DNA from: Diprion similis | Taxonomy: Eukaryota > Arthropoda > Insecta > Hymenoptera > Diprionidae | DNA: 64,000 nucleotides | Assembly (NCBI RefSeq): GCF_021155765.1 | Contig: NC_060112.1 | Coordinates: forward strand, 22,904,501 to 22,968,500 | Direction: 5' to 3' | Made by a program: the position numbers and the translations under genes | The notes under the pieces: generated by a model | What the model was told of the DNA's origin: nothing | The model's input: the letters and a program-made list of their open reading frames with translations, nothing else | Database searches by the model: none | In this document: one piece after another, positions 38,692 through 50,400 of the stretch | Numbering within the stretch: position 1 is the stretch's first letter | How the letters are laid out: the number at the start of each line of letters is the position of its first letter

Positions 38692-41600
38692 ATGTCGTTA
38701 CGAACGGCAGCGCAACGTCTCCTGCAAAATGGTCGTGTGCTTCTCCGTTCAGTACGCAATCCACAATATTACACGCAAGGCAACAAAATACACGTTGTGG
38801 TAGTAGGTAAGAGCCCGTTGTCATCTACCCGTGACTATCATACTCAAATCGACTCGACACATCAATCGGATCAGTCCAGTACCAATTCGCTGGCAATCCT
38901 CACAAGTAACCATGTCACTATCATTAGGTTATCCCATGCAACGTAACGGCGCATTATAGGTATGTCGCACTTGGAATGTATATATGTAAATACTGCATTC
39001 ATTTGAAACGTCATTTCCAACCTCAGGGCTGGTACGAATCGTTGTTTTAATTTTTTTTTTTCAGTCAAATAATCACTCGAGGCACCTTCGTTGTTGCGAT
39101 TAAACGCATTTTCAAGTTTCGGTAAAATTTATATACTCTGCAATTTACATGTGATTATATATTCTTAATGCGACTGATGCTCATTAAAATGTTAGATTTT
39201 ACTTGTGCTTCAATTAAGTGTAGAGTGTATTCCCATTGTTTTATTCCATACTTTCCACTTGAAACATCATTTTATGCAAGAGCGTAGGAATAAAGTACTT
39301 TGACGTTAAGAATGACACAAAGAATCACAGAATAAAATTTTTTTCTACTCTGCAACCATAATCTAATAAACATTTCACCGCCATTAAATTAAATTTTTTT
39401 TATTTTCTTGCCAAATTATGACTAGTGTATTTTACAATTCTTGATTTAGGTAAGACCCAGGGCCAGCTGCCCACGGGTGGTAATGTCTCTGCTGCAGGGA
39501 GACACCTCGGATTCCTGGGACTCCAAGCTCGGCGAATATTTGTTGACAATGTTTTGAAGCGAGTGACCAATAGTCTCGCAGGAGATTTACGGCGTCGTGC
39601 AGCGAAGCGTTTATTATTTGGAGATTCAAGACCATTCTTTGCTCTTGTTGGCGTATCGCTCGCATCTGGTACAGGAATACTTACGAAAGATGACGAGCTG
39701 GAAGGTGTTTGCTGGGAAATCAGAGTATGTATACTTACAGATTACTTTTCGGAACATGAAAATTACATTGCTGAAAGAAAAAAAATTTCATTTTTTGAAA
39801 CACAACTTTATTGAATATTTTATAGTATTATTGAGAGCAAAAAATAAACCCTTAACTAAAGCTTCACTAGACATGGTGATGTCATCTACAAATGGCTCTT
39901 ATCCAAATTTCAGTTTATTTGTGATTATTATTCACACTTTATGTTGTTCATAAATATATCATTTTGCCAAGTTCAAACTTATCTGACTTTTGAAACTATT
40001 TTGTAAATGGGATTTTGGATAGTCACATGTGAGTTGAACGTTATTTTAACACACTTGTTTTTGTAAAATCTTACCATAATGAATGATTGTGAAAATTTTT
40101 AAGCCAGAAAAAGAAAGGCTCGATATTGAGACGAAATTTTTTTAAAATAAAAACCAAGCCTAAATCTTCTGAAAATCGTCTATAGGCTGTAATAAATTTA
40201 ACATGTTATGTAATCAACTGTTACCTCATTCATAGGAGGCTGTGTCCAAGGTACAATGGAACACTCCAAAGAACGACCAGAATTACGAAGCAACGACGAT
40301 TGAAGACAAGCCAGTTGATTTAAAGGATTTTGTAATTGGACCAGCAATAGCCAAAGGATGCTCAGCAGTTGTTTACGCCACTCGTCCGATTGACCCTGAA
40401 GAGAAACAGGACTCTCAAATTACTGTTGATACCATTAATAAGGATCTGTCTAGCTTTCCATTAGCTATTAAAATGATGTTTAACTACGATGCAGAGTCTA
40501 ATGCAACAGCTATTTTAAGGGCCATGTACAGAGAGACTGTACCAGCTAGAAAACATTGTCAGAATGAAGAGCTGGCTTTGTGGGAACAAAAAATGGCTGA
40601 CAACAAAAGAGTTCTTCCTCCACATCCAAACATCGTCGCTATGTATTGTGTTTTTGCCGATAGAGTTCCTGATTTACCTGGATCGTCGAAAATGTATCCT
40701 GATGCTCTTCCAGCTAGGATTAACCCGAACGGCTCTGGAAGGAATATGAGTCTCTTTTTGCTGATGAAAAGGTATTTCGTATTCCGTATTTGTATCTTGT
40801 AAAATTATAAATAAGAGAAACTACTTGGAAAATCTATACCTGGAATTTTATGTGTCATATTCCATGTTATCTAACATCGAAATGAAATATCAATATAGTG
40901 TATTGATTTCCAATGACAATACCGATATTGTATTTCAGGTATGATGTCAGCTTGAAACAATATATGGTGGGCAGAGAATTAAACGTTCGAAAATCGATAT
41001 TGCTGTTAGCACAACTATTGGAAGGGATTGTTCATATGTGCTCAGCAGGTATTGCACACAGGTAAGGGATATTCAGTGTTGGATTACGTTTTTCATTCAG
41101 TTTAGATGAGTAGGTATTTCTTATATCATGTGTGTTATTATACGAATGGATACCTCAATGTTCGTTCACCAAAAAAAAAAATAACGTGAATTCTTCATGC
41201 TGCTTCTAATTTACATTTTGAACTGCTAAAAATATGATATACATGATGTACATTTACTAATACAGTGAAATTTTTAAATACAGGGATCTCAAAAGTGACA
41301 ATATTCTTCTGGACCTTTCGGAAGAGCGTGATAATTGCCCGTCATTGGTAATAACTGATTTTGGATGCTGCTTGGCAGACAAAACTCATGGTCTCTACTT
41401 GCCATATAGTTCTCACGATATTGACAAAGGAGGAAACAGTGCACTGATGGCTCCAGAGATCGTCAATGCTGAACCAGGACCATTCACTAGCTTAAATTAT
41501 ACAAAAGCTGATCTGTGGGCCGCAGGGGCTATTGCATACGAAATATTTGGTCAGAAGAATCCATTTTATGGAGAAAAAGGACAAAAACCATTGCTGATGA

Positions 41601-42213
41601 ACCACAGCTACGTAGAGTCGGAATTGCCGCCACTTCCAGAAGTGATACCACCTGTTATTGTGGCGTTGATTAAGAATATGCTCAACACAAGCATGTACAA
41701 GGTATTTGTTTTGTCGAGAGAAAGGAGTTTTTTCAAAAATTTTCTAAAACTAATATCACTTTCATTTCCGTTACAGAGAAATAGCCCCGATACGGCGGCA
41801 ACCATTATAGAACTCTTTCTGTGGGCACCAAGTTCTTGGTTACGTAGTGACAGTAAATTACCGTCAAGTAATGAGGTAAGAGTTGTTCTGCTTTTTGAAC
41901 TTCAAATTTCACGTGTTGATATACTGTAGTTTTTATTATTATCATTTTTTTGTTCAAGATTCTTCAATGGCTTTTGTGTCTCACGACCAAAGTTCTTTGC
42001 GAGGGGCGAAAAGTTACTGATTCTACATCTAATCAATTTTCTCAGAAAATCAACGAAGATCTCGTTTCCAATCGTGAGTATACTCGGCAAATGTCTACGC
42101 GATCATGTGGACGTCGCACAATGCCCGAGTATCAATTGATAGCCAGCTTTTTAAGTAGGGTTTCGCTGATAAATGTCAGGGACGCGTTGAAGTGGATTCA
42201 TAACCACACTTAA
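38692..42213 (+). CDS. Pink1: Mitochondrial serine/threonine kinase PINK1
   Basis: PINK1 stabilises on damaged mitochondria and phosphorylates ubiquitin and Parkin to trigger mitophagy. The exons are 38692-38806, 39450-39724, 40236-40771, 40939-41061, 41284-41701, 41777-41875 and 41959-42213. All junctions are in frame and give 606 residues, close to human (581). The basic N-terminus (about 1-30) looks like a mitochondrial targeting sequence. A single membrane segment, [17 protein letters not shown], lies at about 100-117, where PARL cuts. The kinase shows the PINK1-type loop [11 protein letters not shown] (about 167-177), catalytic Lys209 in LAIKM, HRDLKSDN at about 349-356, and [10 protein letters not shown] with Asp375. 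An insertion between the loop and the Lys, and a C-terminal extension after the kinase, are both family features. Confidence 0.96.
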
Positions 42214-43305
42214 ACTCTAGTATTATTGGAAGGAAACAAGAGATGATTCTTAGATTATTGTATACTGATGCATTGATAGAACGTGATATGCTGGTAGAGT
42301 TCAGTATATGTGCTTTATCTCTTGAAGTTCGATAAATTTTATTTATTTATTCAATAGTCTTGAAAACTTTACAAAAATGTTGGTCTGGGAATCATATTGC
42401 TATTGGGTATACCTAACGTGGTTAAACGCTGTCGCACTACAACGCAATCCTTACGTTGAGGGAAAAAAGGCGAAAATGAATTTCTACGTTATTTCTACTA
42501 TTCATCTTACTGTACATAAATTTTCTGACTTGAGGAAGAATATTTTTCCTTCTTTTCTGTAACTGCGCGAAGCACAAAAAAATGGCACTGTAGAATAATG
42601 TTATGTCAGTCTCCCCTTTGTGGTGAAAGTGCCTTTGAAAAGGATGTAGAGATAATATCAGCTTGATTTTTGAACTTATTACCTTGTTTTTCAAGTTTTA
42701 TTCTACTTATATCATTGTTAATCTACAAAAAGTATGTTGAATACGTGAAAGAAATAAGGTTCCTTGAATAAACAATTTGTCTTATTATAAAATTGAACAC
42801 TGAGAATTTTGTCGTACTGGCAGATATGGATGAAAGTGTCAAGATACTGCGGAACTGCTTTGCGATACACATGATTGTATCGAGATAAGTAAGAGGTTGT
42901 TGAAATATTGAGCTCGTGACGAATTACGTAATATCATTTATTCGAGCTTGGTTAATATATCTCATCGAAATACTAGTCGAATGTTGATACAGAGTATATT
43001 TCTCTAAATTGTCACGTTCTAAAATCTAGCTTTAAGGGAAATTATATTGAATTGGCTGTTATTATTTCATTGTATTGATGAAAACTTGTATATGAGATGT
43101 AAATATCCATTTGCAATTGAACTGGAATCCAAATAGAGAATACAACATACGTGGAAAGTGCTCTTATGTATCTGTTTCATAATTATTGTACAAAGTATAC
43201 AACAGTGCTAACAACACATTCAATGACCATATAATTTGAGACTGCAGAAAACTGTCTTGAAGAATATCCTGCATATTTGTATCTCGCGTGTATTGAATCT
43301 AACGA
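42214..43305. other. 3' flanks of PINK1 and the TPPP-like gene
   Basis: The genes are convergent here. The sequence is AT-rich, with GAATAAAC near 42767 as a possible PINK1 polyadenylation signal. No gene was found. Confidence 0.5.
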
Positions 43306-43891
43306 TTATAATTTATTTTTCTTTTTTATATCTAGTGGATGAACTGGCTTTCCACATCTCTGCATTGCAAATTTCATATCTTCAATGTTTAAACCCTTTG
43401 TTTGGGCCAAGTCTTCCAAGTATATGAGGTAATCTTCAAAACTAATGGCACGTTTGTGGAATTTAAAAAAGCACAATCCAGTGTCAGTCGTTGTGACTTT
43501 ATTCATATCAAGAATTTTAGCCGAGGCTAGCCATTTATCGCTTTGTGAAAGCGGCAGCAATTTCTCGCTTTTTGAATTGGAAAGTGGGTCCATTCGACAG
43601 TATGCTAAAAAAATGTCATTGCTTTTATCACTATAAAACAATGTGTGAAAGCAACTGTAATTTAGTGGTAATATGAAAGGAAGAGTCAATATTGATTGAT
43701 TACCTGCAAACATGACATCCAAAGGCACTTCTTCTACTTCCTCAGTTACTCTTAGTTCTTGCATTCGCTTCTTCACACTAAAAATTCGATTTTTTCAGTG
43801 AATATCGAACTAGATTGTGTCTCATGAACCGCAAATAACATCACTTGAAGTATGTATCAAATAGAGTTTCGTCCATTGATATGACAGACAT
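43306..43891 (-). CDS. p25-alpha/TPPP-family protein
   Basis: TPPP proteins bind tubulin and bundle or stabilise microtubules. The proposed exons, in minus-strand order, are 43845-43891, 43704-43777 and 43306-43604, giving 139 residues. The core from about residue 35 onward contains AAYCRMDP, LSQSDKWLASAKILD, TDTGLCFFKFHKRAISFEDY and LEDLAQ. This matches the p25-alpha pattern of a K-W-x-K-like helix, then T-x-TD-x-x-x-x-F-K and I-x-F-x-x-F/Y. The C-terminal disordered tail of longer TPPPs is absent; the protein ends after a KKKNK patch. The last two exons are firm. The first rests on a GTGATG donor; translation could instead start at the ATG at 43764. The gene is head-to-head with LRRC34. Confidence 0.8.
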
Positions 43892-44013
43892 ACTTCATGG
43901 AATAGTAACAAAACATTTAAGTCCGAAATTGATTCTTTTTTATCGAAATAGACTGGGAGTGACAACGTGTCAGATAAACCATTAACTTGCAAAGAAAAGA
44001 ATTACTAGTCATA
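43892..44013. promoter_or_regulatory. Bidirectional promoter candidate (TPPP-like / LRRC34)
   Basis: Only 122 bp separate the two divergent start codons, so the genes must share or overlap promoters unless their first coding exons are mis-modelled. I saw no clear X-box, TATA or other named motif in it. Confidence 0.5.
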
Positions 44014-47000
44014 ATGTCAGAACATGTAACATTTGATGTATATCGTAACATGATAATAAGCACTCCACCTTCGAAAGCTTCTCGCACTATCAATGTTGGC
44101 CCATGTGAGGAAAGAGAAATCGCATCAGAAAACAGCACAGAGATAACAAATCAATGCACTGACGATACAATTTGTGCAAATTGTCCCGGTTGTGCAAAAA
44201 GCGATTTTACTGTTCCCTGGAAACATGAGCATTCTCCTTATTTATATAATGATCGCAATTATGCGATATTACCGGATATCCCGAAACGTTTAAAGGATGT
44301 GAAAGGAGAAATAATAATGAATAGTCTATTTTTCTCATGCTTCTGTGAAAAATGGTATAACGGTACACGGAGATTGATCTTGCAGGGGTCTGATTTGGTT
44401 CCAAGAATTGGGTAACTATATGTATAGTGAATGTTAATTGATATTGTCTGAAGCATTGAAAGTTTTGATTCATCAGTCAATGCAGGGAACACTTGACAGT
44501 AAAAAACTTACAAACAATCAAATAAAATTTAGGAGACGCTTTCAAGATTGGGATGTGCCATATCTAATGGTATTCTTACGTGCCAATACAGACGTCGTTT
44601 CTCTTAATTTAGCATACAACAACATTCACTGTGCTGGCTTTATCAACCTGGTCGATTACATTATTGTAAATATAGAATTGACCCATTACTTGACAGAATG
44701 TAAAATAAAAAAATTTCACTTATATTCAATTCTAAAATATGCAGGCATATAAGCACATACTAGGACTTAATGTGCAAAATAACAATATTGCTGCACCAGG
44801 TATCAACCATTTATGTCAGGATGGTGATAAGATTCCACTGAAAACCCTTAGACTTAATGGGAACAAGTTTGGAGTTGAGGTACTAGGATTAGGATGCAAA
44901 TTGCATAACGTTTTAAATTTTTAGAAAAATTTTATCTCATGGAATGTTTTCAGAGTGCAAAGAAAGTAGCTTTGATGTTACTGAAGAATTCCTGCTTGAG
45001 ATATTTAGATGTGGCTGAAGTTGATCAGACTGCTTCGAGTCTGGTTTATTTCACAACTGTGATGAGATGGGACCAGGAGGAATGCAATAAGACGCTTAAA
45101 ATATTAGATCTTAGCAGACCAAACCCTGGTTACATGTATATTTTCGACAGTACTCACTTTGCCAGCGTTATCGGATGCATGTTGCGGGTAACACAATAAA
45201 TTATACTGCAAAATTAATTTTCATATAAACGCTGTGATATATGGGAGTTCCGCTGGAGTTCCATTTCAGTTTTAACTCATTATACAACGTGAAGTAGTTC
45301 ATGTGATCGATGCTATTGATTTGATCGGTGTGTAAAGCTGAAAATAACTGGTATTAATATTCATTGGTTCCTCATGAAAATCAATGCAAAGAATCTTGAA
45401 TGCAGAACTCCTGTTAAATATATTGAGATATATCATAGTTATATTATTGTACTCTTGGTAAATTTGTTCTCAATTTCTAAATGTATTCAGTTCAATAGGT
45501 GTTTAGTGGAGTTGCATTTACAAAAATTTAATTTTTCCTGCCATGACATCGAGATAATGTTAGAGGACTTCAAATACAACGAAACATTGCAATTGCTTGA
45601 CTTGTGCAATAATAATATAGGAGATCACGGAATGGAGCATCTTGGGAACTGGTTGAAGACAAAACCGTCGATCAGTGGTTTGTGGCTTGCTCACAACATC
45701 ATCACTAGTCAAGGTGCTAGGTAACTGCTTTCCTTATCAATACAGTTATAAATTGAGTCTATATTTCTCAGTATTAATTCGTTCCATTTATTTTAATTAA
45801 TCGCATTCAGCGCGCTAAGTCTTGGCATGCCATTTTCAAAAATCAGAATGCTGGACCTTTCATACAACAGAATAACAGATGATGGTGCAGTGGATATACT
45901 CGACTCCATTAAAAAAAGTACGCGTTTATGGTATCTGAGAATGTTCGGTAATCCTTTGGGACATCATACAGCCAAGGTGAATCCCAGATGTGAGATTCAA
46001 TTGTAATTCGTCTCCTGTGGACGAGGTAAAATCAAATTCATATGGTTTATAATTTCAGATTGTAGAACGAATGCTCGTATCTGGTGTATTAGTGCAAGAA
46101 AACATTGATATTAAGCCTTACAGGGTTGATCACGAATCGTATCTCGCTCACTATCCAAGTGATCATTATAAACAACGCTATTATGATGTTCCACGTTATT
46201 CTCATCCGCAACCGCTGCAGATACCTTATGTTGAGAACAAATTGTCTGGGAAAGCTGTGCCTAAAGTTCACTTTAAATACGTCGACCCTGTCCCCATTGA
46301 AGACAGAAGATATCCAGTACTTGCCGAACAAAATAATTTTAATATTTTTTTCATTCCGTCATTGTGCTGTCGATGATAGTCATTAGTGCATGTGTCGAGC
46401 AGCAGTGACTTGTTTTTTGAAGTTGCCAAATTTATCATAGGATGATATAATACTCATCAATTCAATATAAGTTGATAAAACCTATTGAAATAGATAAATA
46501 AGACCCACCCACTTGATTGCGTGTGTTGCGAGTGTGGAAACGATCAATTAATGAATTCCTTGGCCTCATCGAGTGTGGATATCATTCCCGAAGCTTGTAC
46601 ATGCAGTGTGTGTAAATATGAAATTGATTTGAGGAAACCGAGCACATATCAGTCGGACGTGACTATATTTCCGAGACCGTCTTGTTCATGCCACCCTGAT
46701 GATTGCGCATGTTGTTATTGCCTGCCGTGCAAAGGTACCTTTGTCGCTCCAAAACTGTCCAATACCACGTATGTTAAATTTCTGTATTCTCATAGGCAAA
46801 AACGAAGATCTGCCAATGTCCGATCGTAATGAACATCCGATTACCTGTAACTGTTGTAAATGTGGCGCTCAAGATGTGGAATATGCTTCATCATCAATTT
46901 CAACAAAATCAAATGAGCTGCATGACTATCCGGATGGGATTGACCATTTGCAAAAAATTGCCTTGATCTTGGAGCGGGTTGACAGCGAAATGCAGGAGCA

Positions 47001-47321
47001 CATACTCAGGTGGATCAACATGAGTGAAGATACTCTTAATTCAGATCTAGCGGCATTAGGTAAATACACTTCATCGGTGATATCAATACCCAAATGTATG
47101 GAAATGTGCTTAAAAACGTATCCGGAAGAATCATAGAAAATAAAACGACTACTTGACATTAAGTTCAATGTCTCACCACAGATGTTAAGAGGGGCAAAAT
47201 ACACGAAGAACAAGAAGCATCGGTATGTGATGTTCAAAGTCTGGTATCAAAATCAATGCCGACATCAACCTTTGAAACAATGTGTTTTGGAAACGATGAA
47301 GATTCGTGTTGCAATGACTGA
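44014..47321 (+). CDS. LRRC34: Leucine-rich repeat protein LRRC34-like with Cys-rich C-terminal tail
   Basis: The ribonuclease-inhibitor-type leucine-rich repeats match LRRC34, a nucleolar/germ-cell protein in vertebrates. The proposed exons are 44014-44362, 44463-44665, 44745-44879, 44954-45187, 45491-45720, 45811-45976, 46059-46316, 46503-46734, 46796-47059 and 47182-47321 (736 residues). LRR signatures include LNLAYNNI, LGLNVQNNNI, LRLNGNK, LLDLCNNNIGDHG, LWLAHNIITSQGA and MLDLSYNRITDDGA. The end of the LRR part (YRVDHESYLA) resembles the LRRC34 C-terminus. The exon 1/2 junction is uncertain. If the 46316 donor is not used, the protein stops at 46376, and the Cys-rich exons (46503-47321) would be a separate gene. 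That tail has CVCCECGN, CTCSVCKYE, CSCHPDDCACCYC and CNCCKCG, and the frame holds across its two later junctions. Confidence 0.82.
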
Positions 47322-47457
47322 AAATTGTACAATGACTAAATTCTCGGTAAATACCAAATTTATTAAAATTTATTTTTTTACATATTTTGAGAATATTTTG
47401 CCTACTATTTTTTAAATACATAAATTTTATAAAACTTAGATAGTATGTAAGGTAGTG
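47322..47457. terminator. Convergent 3' ends of LRRC34 and haspin
   Basis: The two stop codons face each other across about 136 bp of AT-rich DNA, so the transcripts probably overlap at their 3' ends. No AATAAA was confidently assigned to either strand; AAAATAAA at 47138 lies inside the last modelled LRRC34 intron. Confidence 0.4.
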
Positions 47458-50400
47458 TTATTTTTCTGGGTCAAATTGATCGGATTGCACCTGAGACGAT
47501 TTGACGGTTGTCAAAGTCGCCCTTTTGCACTGCAGGTTCGTTATTTTCTCACAATTAGTCACAAAGTCAAACGCACTTTCATAATCTAAAACGATATCTT
47601 TCAGTTCTTGTAGCCGGGAAATTGCCTCCTTATGCACTTTGGTCGACTGTCGTTTGTATCTCAATGCCGTGATCATTTTATCAAGAACATAATGTAGCCA
47701 TAAAATATTTGTGTACGGTTCAAACTTTTGCCAATCATTTCTGGAACGTTGTAAAATGTGCTTTATTGTAAGATCACCATGAAAAATTATTGGGAGATTT
47801 GAAACAAATCTGCAGGCATAAACACTTACCCAATCTTGTCTTGCATCATTCTATATATTTCAAACTGGTATTCTCCCTGGGCTGTAAATAGGGCAGGATC
47901 CAAAGCTAAATCATTGAATATACAACAGCCTTCGTAAGACATTCTCGACAGTGTGAAATCTATGATTGCGACCTGGAAGATAATATACATTACATTCATG
48001 TAGGATGTCGTTGAGGTAATTTCATTATTGATAAATGACTGTTTTATGTTATTTCAACTCCAAATACAATTCGGTGATCACTGTGAAATTTTATCAGAGA
48101 GTAAGTTATAATGCATTACCTGCATTCCTCTGGTGGGGTATGTATAAACTTTGTCATTGAGTTTGTAGGCGACTCGTGAGTCTTTGGTATGCGATATCAA
48201 AATATTACCCCAATGTAGATCTCTGTGTTCAAATTCCAGAGATTGTTCAGCAACTGCCAATGCCAATGCTGTCTGTAAACAAGTGGTAATTTTGTATTTT
48301 TACTATGTATATAAGAAATTAGCACAGTGACACTATTCACACATCCATTGGGTTACCTGTACAAATAATGCGTGGGATTCGACAGCTGATTGAAATACGA
48401 AAGCTTCCAGGTCCTGACCACCATGCCCAAGCTCTAATACTATATACAATTGATTTTCATCAAACATCGAAGGACAATCATTATCTGATCCTTTGTCATC
48501 GTCGTACGCTTTCCACAATTCGATTAACTTCTCAGGGTACTTTCCAATGATACATCTTATATTTTTTACCTCCACAAATCCATCAGTTTGATAGGTCTCG
48601 CCGTTTCGTAGATTGTGCAGTTCCCTAAAAATCAGTTTTATCAGTCGCATGATCATCAGTGTTAGGTAAAACAATAGTCTGGCAAATTGTTGCAAAAAAT
48701 TTGATATGTGTCATCAATTGAAAAAGGGAACTCAACTACTAATGACAATGACACTTACTTTGCAATTACTATTTCTGATAAGATTTCATCAAATTTCTTC
48801 TGTCGTTCACCATTTACAAGTGCGTTCCCTTCGATTGGAATTATTTTTATGACAGATTTTCTTTTGTTATGGTCGTAAAGAAATACTTCTCCGTAGACAC
48901 CTTCGCCAATTTTTCGACATCTCTTCATGTACCTGTTATTCAATTTCCAGGAGAAATGAAAATATCAAGATTAAAACGCACTCTAATTCTTGACAGATAT
49001 TGATTTGAACAAAACAAGTTACTCACTCTTCAGGGAAAGATTCAGTGAAAGGCAAATAATCCTTTTGACAGCATCTTTGTAAAACGACATCTCTTGCGGT
49101 TCTGAGATTTTCATTTTCAATTGTTTCGATTTCCACAGCTTCGCACTGCACATTAGCAACTAGAGTCTTTCTATCAGCTGTGTAAAATCATAAAATGAAT
49201 ATAAATTTCTGGGTAACAAAAGTGAATAATATACGCTGACATTATTCATTTATAATCGATTTTCTAAATTTAAAAATAATATTAAGTATAAAAAAGTGAG
49301 CCTTACGATTGAAATTTGATCTTTGAGACAGTGTTTTTCTACTTTTACTAGCGGATATGCCATAAGCTTCAAGAAAGGATGTATCTTCAATATGACTCAG
49401 CTTCTTATTTTCAGGGACTACACGGATTGACATTCGCCGAATGAATCTGCTCGGACTAGCAGATCCAATACTTTGTACTTCTGTACATGTTGTTCTATCC
49501 GATATGGAAGTGCAATCGAGCGCCTTTGAGCGCTGCTCCGTTTCTTTGTCATCCTCATTTTTTCCCAGACAACTTTGAATCAGTCCTATGGTACACATTC
49601 AGATGATTTTTATTAGATATTGCTTTAAAATAGACTGCGTAAAATAAGTAATCTATAAGCATAAGGCCTTTGATGCCCAATATGCAAAACGAATAGAAAA
49701 TATTTAAAAAGTTATATCAAAATAACTTCCAAGACTTCCAAATTGATCAAGACTCACCCATTTACCAGAAATTTAATTTCAAAATTTTTCAGAACGATCC
49801 AAGTATTTTTCTCTTTCCATGTTTCTTAAAAAAAATTAATACCGCGTTCCTTTCTTCACGTCTGATACGTTGTATATAAAAATATTTAAAAAAAAGTCCA
49901 AAATAGTATAGCATAAAATAGTAAAATTGTAATACTTATGGGTTAAGATTTTAAGTGATGGGATGATGTTTTTTAAAACAAAAAACAACCGCTAGGTTCT
50001 CCTTCAACCGCTAGGTAGTCAAAGAAGGGTTCTTTTCATACTTACTCTGTTGTTGCATATCGAGAATTGCCTGCACGCTATTTCGCCATTTTTTTCCTTT
50101 TCCAGTACTCAGTATGTCTAAGTCTGATTTATCTTGGATACTATTGAGTATGGACAAAGAGCGAGTCCATTCCTTTCCTGGCTTTAAAAACACCGACTGT
50201 CTACCAATTATTCCTGGTTCAGTCACATCCATTTTGGCATTAACACAATCAGAGTCTGATATACGAGTAGCATTTGGATTGAATGTGAAGTTACTTCTTT
50301 TAGAGTTTTGAGCTCGAGAATTTAAATTCTCGTTTTTATTGCAGGTACTTCTTGCATCTTCCATTTTCATGTGATTGGATTCATTAGAATCCCTTGTACG

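Noticed and set aside
44363-44411. Extension of LRRC34 exon 1 to the GTAACT donor at 44412
   Set aside because: The resulting phase does not join to the next exon in frame. The GTACAC donor at 44363 does, although the junction remains uncertain.
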